Below the pieces are notes generated by a model that was not told the DNA's origin, did no database searches, and was given only the letters and a program-made list of their open reading frames with translations. From contig JAGMEZ010000124.1 of assembly GCA_023127905.1 (NCBI GenBank), forward strand, positions 1 to 6,150: 6,150 bases of DNA, given 5' to 3'. Source of the stretch: Caldifarciminota bacterium. Lineage in GTDB: Bacteria; Hydrothermota; E44-bin80. Positions 1 through 5,398 of the stretch are shown piece by piece; the stretch's first letter is position 1, and every line of letters begins with the position of its first letter. The position numbers were made by a program, and so were the translations under genes.

Positions 1-2133
1 TGAAGGAAGCTTTACTATCCTGTTTGAAAAGTCACCCGTGAATAAAAATGTAATATCTCCGTATCCGAATTTGAAAACAATAGAACCCTCATTAGAAGGG
101 AGAAATTCTATCTCCTTCAGAATCGGAGGATTAAGCACATAAAGCGGATAATTTCCTATTCTGATTACCTCACCCTTATGAATTCTGTAAACAGGCACAC
201 CTCTATCCTTAGCTGTATTAAGAAGCTTGCGGTATAGATACGAAACCTTAGAAGAACCGTTTATCAAAAGCTTTTTCACATCGAAATTCTCAATAACAGT
301 GATCAACCCACCATAATGGTCTACATCTGGATGAGTTGCAATCACAGCATCCAAATGTTTTATCCCTTTCGAATGGAGAAACGGTTTTATAACCCTTTCT
401 CCATAATCAACGTAATTGTTTCTTTTTCCACCATCAACAATACAGACCCCATTATCAGGAAATTCGATAACAGAAGCATCTCCTTGTGAAACATCAAGAA
501 AAGTAACTATTAACTGTGGATGAAAAGTTCTCCATACTTTTGTAAATACAACAATATTAAAAATTACCAGTGAGGCGAAAATAAAAAATTTTATTCTTCT
601 CCATTTTTCTAATACAAAAAAAGTAATCAACACAGGATAGTAAAGAAGAAAAAAGAGTATGGTTGGTCTCTTTACCCATAGAAGCATGCGAGGAAGACTT
701 GAGAAGAACTGAGAAGCTTTAATTATCAGATGAAGCAAAAACCAGTTTGCACCAGAGAGAATTTCTGAAATCACAGGATGAATAATGTTTCCTGCAACTG
801 TGAGAAATCCAATTGGCATAACAAGTGAAACCAGCGGGATAATCACTATGTTCGAAATAGGAGCGATAACAGGTAATTTAAAGAAATAGAAAGCAATTAT
901 CGGGGCAGTTCCAAGCTGCGCAGAAAGAGAAATAGATAGCGGCAAGATAAAAAAATTTCGTATAAACCTCGATTCCTTCAATCTTACTGGAAAAACATCC
1001 AAGATTCTCTTATACAATATAACAATAGAGAAAGTAGCAACATAGGACAATTGAAAACCTATGTCAAAAAAGTCCAGCGGATTTAAGATAAGAATAAGAA
1101 TGGCAGATGCTGCAATAATATTAAGAAGCATTATTCTTTTCTGAGTTAACATCCCGAGCATAATAAAAGAAAACATAATAGTTGACCTTACAACAGGGGC
1201 TCTAAGGCCAGTCAATAATGCATAAACGATGAGAAGAATGCACGTTAAAACAATAGATACATTGAAAGGGATATGTAAACCCCTGAAGATGATAAAAAGA
1301 AAAAATGATATTATACCCACATGAAGACCACTAACGGCAAGTATATGAATAATACCAGCATCGGAAAATATTTTCTTTATCTCTTTGGGAATATTTCCAC
1401 GCTGTCCCAACGTTAACCCCTGAAGAAGAGAACTGTGGGTATTATCAAGGTTCTCTGACATTGCTTTCATACAATACTTCTTAAAGGGGAAGATTATTTT
1501 TTTATAGAGTGGATTTACCTTAATATGTCCGATAAGTTCAACATTATCCTTATTCAAATATGCAACAAAATGTTCTCCTCTTCTCCTTAATAACTCATAA
1601 TAATCAAATTCACCAGGATTACTCACACGGGAAGGTTCCTTTAGAAAACCCAAAAATTTGATTACATCACCGTATCCAATTCTATCTTCCAATCCTTCAG
1701 CATAAACTTTTACAGTGTAAGGAAGGAAATTCCCTTCATTTTTATTAATTAATCGTACATTAAAAACTACCCTCTCTCCTTTCTCAACTGGATCCTGCAA
1801 TAAAACTCCAAGATGAACATTTTCATTTCCCTGATTTCTTCTACTATTTGGAAAATTATCCCAAATTCGGTATGTTAACATACTTGATATAACCAACGAA
1901 GAAATCAAGAGAATATCAACAACCAGTGGTTGAAATCCTCTGTGAATAAAAAAGAGAAAAAGCAGGACAATGAAAATAAATGTAAGAATGAAAACGAGGA
2001 ATATCCCTCTTATCGCAATAAACTTTGCAAATAAAAAACCTATGGATATTAATAAAAGACAGGGAAGAGCCGGAGCTCTTCTTATTAGAAATCTAAAATC
2101 AAGATGTCCAGAATTTATCCACTGACTCCACAC
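1..2133 (-). CDS. comEC: ComEC/Rec2 family DNA-uptake channel protein, 3' end cut by the window
   Basis: The frame is open for 711 codons and runs off the window. An N-terminal hydrophobic block lies at residues ~24-85, followed by an OB-fold-like soluble region (~95-230) with the typical NPGEFDYY at 172-179. The polytopic Competence domain (~235-530) has the hallmark ILAVSGLH at 264-271 and a GFQLSY motif near 358-363. A metallo-beta-lactamase-like domain starts with LDVSQGDAS (546-554), then DGG (567-569), the metal-binding HPDVDHYGG (601-609) and FTGD (698-701). The family forms the inner-membrane pore that carries single-stranded DNA into the cytoplasm during natural transformation; the MBL domain is thought to be a nuclease acting on the non-imported strand. 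The start is GTG because an in-frame TAG lies two codons upstream and the first internal ATG (residue 85) would remove membrane helices. The ribosome site is weak. It is the last visible gene of a three-gene minus-strand group, 55 bp after the Roadblock gene. Confidence 0.95.
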   Translation of the reverse strand, partial: MWSQWINSGHLDFRFLIRRAPALPCLLLISIGFLFAKFIAIRGIFLVFILTFIFIVLLFLFFIHRGFQPLVVDILLISSLVISSMLTYRIWDNFPNSRRNQGNENVHLGVLLQDPVEKGERVVFNVRLINKNEGNFLPYTVKVYAEGLEDRIGYGDVIKFLGFLKEPSRVSNPGEFDYYELLRRRGEHFVAYLNKDNVELIGHIKVNPLYKKIIFPFKKYCMKAMSENLDNTHSSLLQGLTLGQRGNIPKEIKKIFSDAGIIHILAVSGLHVGIISFFLFIIFRGLHIPFNVSIVLTCILLIVYALLTGLRAPVVRSTIMFSFIMLGMLTQKRIMLLNIIAASAILILILNPLDFFDIGFQLSYVATFSIVILYKRILDVFPVRLKESRFIRNFFILPLSISLSAQLGTAPIIAFYFFKLPVIAPISNIVIIPLVSLVMPIGFLTVAGNIIHPVISEILSGANWFLLHLIIKASQFFSSLPRMLLWVKRPTILFFLLYYPVLITFFVLEKWRRIKFFIFASLVIFNIVVFTKVWRTFHPQLIVTFLDVSQGDASVIEFPDNGVCIVDGGKRNNYVDYGERVIKPFLHSKGIKHLDAVIATHPDVDHYGGLITVIENFDVKKLLINGSSKVSYLYRKLLNTAKDRGVPVYRIHKGEVIRIGNYPLYVLNPPILKEIEFLPSNEGSIVFKFGYGDITFLFTGDFSNRIVKLPS

Positions 2134-2188
2134 TTTCTAAAGAACTCACTTGAAAAAAATATTGTTTAAGTAAGTAGTTGATTTCCAA

Positions 2189-2566
2189 TCATAAAAGGGA
2201 TTGTGAGAATTCTTTAACAAGCTTTCTGATTGTTATCCTTGCAATCCCGATATTCTGTGAATCTCCCCTCAATACAATCATAACAAAATAATTTTCTCCT
2301 ATTGTATGAGCAATTATTGTATTATTGTCAGTTGTCAGAATAATTTCTTTCAATTCACCTGCCTGTGTGTCTTTTATAGCTTTTTCTCCTGTTGATAAAA
2401 TTGTAGCTATCTCAGCATCAAAAATGTTTTGATCAAAAGATTCATCTTTGCTGAAATCAGCAAGGGGAATCCCATCCATACCAACAATGCTCGCTGCAAA
2501 TGCACCAAGAACAATACTAACTGTTTTCTCAAGAATTCCTTTATAATCGATAAAACCTTCCCCCAT
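2189..2566 (-). CDS. Roadblock/LC7 domain protein (MglB-like)
   Basis: A 125-residue protein made of a single Roadblock/LC7 domain. The pattern is an N-terminal helix (~8-19), a strand with AASIVGMDGIPLADF at ~24-38, a long helix rich in A, E and K (~50-70), then strands containing IILTTDNNTIIAHTI and YFVMIVLRGD, and a closing amphipathic helix (~106-122). Length and layout match stand-alone bacterial Roadblock proteins, which dimerise and in known cases (MglB) regulate small Ras-like GTPases. No GTPase gene is visible here, so the partner is unknown. The ATG follows the TAA of the J-domain gene with no gap, and a strong AAGGAGG lies four bases before it inside the upstream gene, so translational coupling is likely. 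The family call rests on pattern recognition without a profile search. Confidence 0.8.
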   Translation of the reverse strand: MGEGFIDYKGILEKTVSIVLGAFAASIVGMDGIPLADFSKDESFDQNIFDAEIATILSTGEKAIKDTQAGELKEIILTTDNNTIIAHTIGENYFVMIVLRGDSQNIGIARITIRKLVKEFSQSLL

Positions 2567-3226
2567 TTATCCTCCTTTTTTAAAAAATCGCGAGAGAAAA
2601 CTTTTTTTTGATTTCTCTTCACCTTTTAGCTTTTGAAGTTCCCTCAATGCTCTTTTATCATCTGCATTCCATGAAAGCGCTTCTTTAAAAGATTTAATAG
2701 CCTGCTCTGAATTACCAAGAATTCTATAAACAATTCCAAGATTAACGTGAAAATTAGAATTAAATAATTGGGCATCGATCGCTTCTTTGCAAAATTTCAG
2801 TGCATCATCACTTCTTCTTTTCAGCCGTGCAAGCGCGAGCCCTAAGTAACTCTTGAATAGCGGAATTTCGGGAGAGAGAGATACAGCAGATTTAAAATAT
2901 TTCTCAGCTCGCCAGAAATCACCCTGTTTGTAGTATTCAAGTCCATTCTTAAAAGCCATCTTTGCCTGAGCAGTCCGTGGTGCTTTCTCTTTCTCATCTT
3001 TATAGGAAACACTCGAAAGTGCTTTATCATATTCAACTCTTTTATTATCGTCCAAAAGTACTTTGTAAGCATTTGCTATCTTTGAAAACTTCTCTTGCAT
3101 CTCTTGTGCTTCATCTTTATTTGTAAATTTATCAGGATGAAATTTTTTCGCTAACACTAAATATGCTTTTCTAATCTCACCCTTTGTCGCATTTTTATTT
3201 ACTCCTAATAGTGTGTAATAGTTCAT
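2567..3226 (-). CDS. J-domain (DnaJ-like) protein with C-terminal TPR repeats
   Basis: A 219-residue protein. Residues 1-69 form a complete J domain, beginning NYYTLLGV, with the Hsp70-activating HPD at 30-32 and the closing helix ending RVEYDKAL. A charged linker (~72-88) leads to about three tetratricopeptide repeats: ~89-120 (GLEYYKQGDFWRAEKYF), ~123-155 (LGLALARLKRRSDDALKF) and ~158-190 (NLGIVYRILGNSEQAIKSF). The tail (~200-219) is lysine-rich. It lacks the Gly/Phe, zinc-finger and substrate-binding regions of housekeeping DnaJ, so it is a specialised co-chaperone that probably presents a TPR-bound client to DnaK. It is the first gene of the minus-strand group and directly abuts the Roadblock gene. 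There is no ribosome binding site before the ATG, and a promoter ends only a few bases upstream. The client is not evident from the sequence. Confidence 0.9.
   Translation of the reverse strand: MNYYTLLGVNKNATKGEIRKAYLVLAKKFHPDKFTNKDEAQEMQEKFSKIANAYKVLLDDNKRVEYDKALSSVSYKDEKEKAPRTAQAKMAFKNGLEYYKQGDFWRAEKYFKSAVSLSPEIPLFKSYLGLALARLKRRSDDALKFCKEAIDAQLFNSNFHVNLGIVYRILGNSEQAIKSFKEALSWNADDKRALRELQKLKGEEKSKKSFLSRFFKKGG
2571..2577 (-). promoter_or_regulatory. Ribosome binding site of the Roadblock gene
   Basis: On the minus strand this reads AAGGAGG, a near-perfect Shine-Dalgarno, four bases before the ATG at 2566. It lies within the last codons of the J-domain/TPR gene (KKGG then stop), which fixes the Roadblock start and supports coupled translation. 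Confidence 0.85.
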
Positions 3227-3234
3227 ATTTTAAT

Positions 3235-3264
3235 ACTATACTATCAAAAAAACACATTTGTCAA
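3235..3264 (-). promoter_or_regulatory. Sigma70-type promoter for the J-domain/Roadblock/comEC group
   Basis: On the minus strand a perfect -35 TTGACA (3264-3259) is followed after 18 bp by a -10 TATAGT (3240-3235, four of six consensus bases). Transcription would begin near 3228, only one or two bases before the ATG at 3226. The start has no Shine-Dalgarno. The match is seen directly; use as a promoter is inferred. Confidence 0.6.
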
Positions 3265-3298
3265 GAAAAAAATGGGGAAACTACAGCAGACTTTTTCC

Positions 3299-3327
3299 TT
3301 GACTTTCGATAAAAAAAGAGATACAGT
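3299..3327 (+). promoter_or_regulatory. Candidate promoter for the secreted propeller gene
   Basis: TTGACT (3299-3304) and TACAGT (3322-3327) are separated by exactly 17 bp, matching the sigma70 consensus at five of six and four of six bases. Transcription would start near 3334 and give a leader of about 115 bases. A second TTGACA at 3348-3353 is 17 bp from a poorer TAAGAA (3371-3376) and is the alternative. Confidence 0.45.
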
Positions 3328-3376
3328 TTCTAACAAGCAAAGAAGAGTTGACAAAGCAAAAAATGTTACTTAAGAA

Positions 3377-3395
3377 AATATTGAAATACAATATT
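3377..3395. repeat. Short perfect inverted repeat in the leader
   Basis: Arms AATATTG and CAATATT (7 bp, perfect) flank a 5-base AAATA loop. It lies downstream of the candidate plus-strand promoter, within the presumed leader of the gene at 3449. It is too AT-rich and lacks a T-run on either side sufficient for an intrinsic terminator. It could be an operator half-site pair or a chance palindrome in AT-rich DNA. Confidence 0.4.
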
Positions 3396-3448
3396 CGAAA
3401 ATTCATCCTGACAACATTTACCTTTTATCCCACTTATCCTAACTAATC

Positions 3449-4921
3449 ATGAAAAACCGAATAATAGCATTGGTAGTGGCGATTTTCCTGCTCCTATTTT
3501 CTTCATTTCTCCATGCCCAAATAACCTTTGAGAGATGGTATGATATAACAACTGTTGATAGAGGATCATCTGTAGACCAAACTTTTGATGGGGGGTACAT
3601 AATCACTGGCGAAACAATTGAAAGTGGAATCTATGATATATATCTAATGAAAACAGATTCTTTAGGGAATATTCTTTGGCAACAAACATATGGAGGCCCT
3701 TTTTCCGAACGAGCTGCCTCTGTGAAGCAATTGAATGATTATGGGTTTGTAGTTGTTGGAACAACACGGTCATTTGGCGCTGGGGGAAGTGACGTTTACG
3801 TAATTCGAACAGATTCAATCGGGGATACAATCTGGACTAGAACTTATGGTGATACTAGTTACGACCATGGCCACAACATCATCCAAACAAATGACTGCTT
3901 TTTAATAGTTGGATTTACTGGCTCCTATGGGCTCAATGGCGACATATATGTATTAAAGATAGACTCATTGGGCGATACAATATGGACTAAAGCATACGGT
4001 GGAATCGCCCAGGATGGAGGATGGGACATTGTGGAAACACCGGATGGTGGATTCATTATTGCTGGCTACACATTATCATTTGGAGGGTGGCTAGCCAATG
4101 TATACATAGTGAAAATTGATTCCCTTGGTGATACACTGTGGACAAAGGCATACGGAGGTAATGACAACGATGAAGGATTCTCAATTACGAAAGCAATTGA
4201 TGGAGGATACGTAATATCAGGATATACTGAATCATTTGGTGCAGGGGAAGTGGATTTTTATTTACTCAAGATTAATTCAGTAGGGGATACGTTATGGACA
4301 CGTACGTATGGCGGTTCTCTCTCAGACTTTGGTAGCAAAGTGATTCAATCTTCTGAGGGCAATGGTTACCTTATTTCTGGAAGTAGTGAATCATTTGGAG
4401 CCGGGGGAAGGGATGTTTTTCTTGTCAAAACAAATGTCAATGGAGACACCCTTTGGACGCGAACGTACGGAGGAAATTTTCACGATGGTGGTAAGGCAGA
4501 AAAGGTAACAATGGATGGCGGATACATTATTGTTGGATCCACACAATCTTTTGGAGTTGATACCTTCGATATTTATCTTATAAAGACTGATTCTGAAGGG
4601 AATGTAGCAGGAATACAAGAACAACCAGACCAGAGACAGAAGAACACCAATACGAAGCTTACATATCATCCCAATCCCTTCTCTTCAGAAGTCAGAATTC
4701 AGGTATCAGAAGTCAGAAAAACCGATTCAAATATCAACCTGCAGATATTTGATGTAACGGGGAGGAGGGTCAGGGAATTTATCCTTTATCCTTCATCCTT
4801 TATCCTTCCAGCGAAGCTGGAGTGGGATGGTCGGGATGAAGCAGGGATGGTGCTTCCCCCCGGCATCTACTTCCTCAAACTCAACGGCAAGCCTGTCGGG
4901 AAAGTGGTGAAGGTGAGGTAG
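3449..4921 (+). CDS. Secreted seven-repeat beta-propeller protein with C-terminal sorting domain
   Basis: A 490-residue exported protein. Residues 1-23 are a Sec signal peptide (KNR, a hydrophobic core, then probable cleavage after LHA). Seven repeats of 50-53 residues follow from ~36 to ~387, each with the pattern DGGYIIxGxTxSFG, then DxYLxKTDSxGDTxW and TYGG. The YGG/YGD motif recurs at 81, 133, 183, 236, 287 and 340. This fits a seven-bladed beta-propeller, with the N-terminal FERWY completing the last blade. After a linker, residues ~405-490 form a sorting/anchoring domain of type IX secretion (type A) or FlgD-like Ig style: HPNPF (407-411), FDVTGRRV (434-441), WDGRDEAG (459-466) and PGIYFLKL (471-478). 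The product is therefore probably displayed at the cell surface; no enzymatic motif or ligand is visible. The domain DNA is GC-rich and carries two heptanucleotide arrays. The ATG has no Shine-Dalgarno. Confidence 0.85.
   Translation: MKNRIIALVVAIFLLLFSSFLHAQITFERWYDITTVDRGSSVDQTFDGGYIITGETIESGIYDIYLMKTDSLGNILWQQTYGGPFSERAASVKQLNDYGFVVVGTTRSFGAGGSDVYVIRTDSIGDTIWTRTYGDTSYDHGHNIIQTNDCFLIVGFTGSYGLNGDIYVLKIDSLGDTIWTKAYGGIAQDGGWDIVETPDGGFIIAGYTLSFGGWLANVYIVKIDSLGDTLWTKAYGGNDNDEGFSITKAIDGGYVISGYTESFGAGEVDFYLLKINSVGDTLWTRTYGGSLSDFGSKVIQSSEGNGYLISGSSESFGAGGRDVFLVKTNVNGDTLWTRTYGGNFHDGGKAEKVTMDGGYIIVGSTQSFGVDTFDIYLIKTDSEGNVAGIQEQPDQRQKNTNTKLTYHPNPFSSEVRIQVSEVRKTDSNINLQIFDVTGRRVREFILYPSSFILPAKLEWDGRDEAGMVLPPGIYFLKLNGKPVGKVVKVR
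4685..4719 (+). repeat. Heptanucleotide tandem array (TCAGAAN)5 inside the sorting domain
   Basis: Five 7-bp units in a row: four are TCAGAA followed by G, T, G or A, and the third is TCAGGTA. The array encodes residues 413-424, and because three units equal seven codons it is read as SEVRIQV then SEVRK. Gain or loss of any number of units not divisible by three would shift the frame. Confidence 0.85.
4778..4805 (+). repeat. Heptanucleotide tandem array (TTTATCC)4 inside the sorting domain
   Basis: Four adjacent 7-bp units, three TTTATCC and one TTCATCC (third), followed by a partial TTCC. They encode residues 444-453 (FILYPSSFIL), in the loop between VRE and LEWDG where related sorting domains usually have a short variable turn. 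The unit is unrelated in sequence to the array 60 bp upstream but has the same 7-bp period. Confidence 0.85.
4897..4920 (+). repeat. Direct repeat, copy 1 (3' end of the sorting-domain gene)
   Basis: A 24-bp segment encoding the final GKVVKVR and most of the stop codon. It shares its first 8 bases (cgggaaag) and last 14 bases (gtgaaggtgaggta) with a 25-bp copy at 5370-5394. It also contains GGTGA/GAGGT just before the ATG at 4923, so it serves as that gene's ribosome binding site. Confidence 0.85.
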
Positions 4922-4922
4922 G

Positions 4923-5366
4923 ATGCTAAAATACTTGGTTAGATTTTTGCTTGTGATTTTCTTTTGCATTCTAATTATTGGCCTGGGTTTCATCAGAGGT
5001 ATAAATGTCCCTTTAGCCATCATTTCTGTGATTATATTATTGGGAATTTGTGTGTACGTTGACGCTGAGATTAATTGGTATATGACCCAGTATGCCTTGA
5101 AGTCAGATCGCCGCACCAGTAAATGGATTATTGAATTCTACAATTACCACAAGAAGCGTCATCCGCGGCTTGACGAAAAGCAACTATTGACCCATGTGAT
5201 AGAAGTGTGCTTTACAATATCAGACCGAAAGCCCTACCAAATTAGACGTCATCGATTTATTACGAGAAAGGAAGTAGAAGAAATCGTCGAAAAATCCAGA
5301 GATGTTGAGCATTTAGTTGATAATGTAATAAAGGCAGGTTATAGTCCCGACCTTACGCCCTGGTAA
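4923..5366 (+). CDS. Small membrane protein of unknown function with two N-terminal helices
   Basis: A 147-residue protein I do not recognise. Two hydrophobic helices lie at ~5-25 and ~29-47, joined by a tight RGIN turn, so both ends probably face the cytoplasm. Residues ~50-147 are a soluble, basic, mostly helical domain with clusters RR (63-64), HKKRHPR (76-82) and RRHR (108-111), and a charged helix (~115-138) ending SPDLTPW. No catalytic motif is evident. The start is one base after the stop of the secreted-protein gene, and GGTGA/GAGGT within that gene's last codons serves as ribosome site. The whole gene is bracketed by a ~25-bp direct repeat, which suggests it arrived as an insertion. 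It could be an accessory or defence-type gene, but nothing in the protein itself shows that. Confidence 0.75.
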   Translation: MLKYLVRFLLVIFFCILIIGLGFIRGINVPLAIISVIILLGICVYVDAEINWYMTQYALKSDRRTSKWIIEFYNYHKKRHPRLDEKQLLTHVIEVCFTISDRKPYQIRRHRFITRKEVEEIVEKSRDVEHLVDNVIKAGYSPDLTPW

Positions 5367-5369
5367 ATT

Positions 5370-5394
5370 CGGGAAAGGTAGTGAAGGTGAGGTA
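5370..5394 (+). repeat. Direct repeat, copy 2 (non-coding remnant)
   Basis: A 25-bp near-copy of 4897-4920, located in the 32-bp gap between the small membrane gene and the next ORF. Relative to copy 1 the middle reads gta instead of tg, a one-base length change that breaks the original frame, and TAG is replaced by TAAG, so it no longer codes for a C-terminus. It keeps GGTGA and GAGGT (ending five bases before the ATG at 5399), so it still works as a plausible Shine-Dalgarno. Confidence 0.85.
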
Positions 5395-5398
5395 AGAA

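Larger units (their letters stand above)
3227..3448. other. Divergent intergenic regulatory region
   Basis: A strongly AT-rich spacer of 222 bp between two divergent genes. It holds a minus-strand promoter, at least one plus-strand promoter candidate and a short inverted repeat, listed separately. A 33-codon ORF at 3272-3373 on the plus strand has no ribosome site and is not called. The start at 3449 is preceded by a pyrimidine-rich stretch with no Shine-Dalgarno. Confidence 0.8.

Noticed and set aside
2134..2188. A terminator between the Roadblock gene and comEC
   Set aside because: The 55-bp gap has a T-run on the minus strand near 2158-2152 but no GC stem before it, so read-through into comEC is more likely.
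2407..2622. A 71-codon minus-strand ORF and a 60-codon plus-strand ORF over the J-domain/Roadblock junction
   Set aside because: Both are out-of-frame readings of two well-supported genes joined at 2566/2567.
3272..3373. A 33-codon plus-strand ORF in the intergenic region (MGKLQQTF...)
   Set aside because: It has no Shine-Dalgarno, overlaps the candidate promoter elements and has a lysine-rich composition expected from AT-rich DNA.
4391..4669. A 92-codon minus-strand ORF
   Set aside because: It is antisense to propeller repeats 6 and 7, which are clearly coding.
4685..4805. A CRISPR array
   Set aside because: The repeats are 7-bp tandem units without spacers and lie inside a coding frame.
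4793..5116. A 107-codon minus-strand ORF across the junction of the two plus-strand genes
   Set aside because: It overlaps the end of the sorting domain and the start of the membrane protein, both well supported, and has no ribosome site or recognisable domain.
4897..5394. An insertion sequence or integron cassette
   Set aside because: No transposase, terminal inverted repeats or integrase is present, and the repeats are not palindromic like attC sites. Only a cassette-like insertion of unknown mechanism can be argued.
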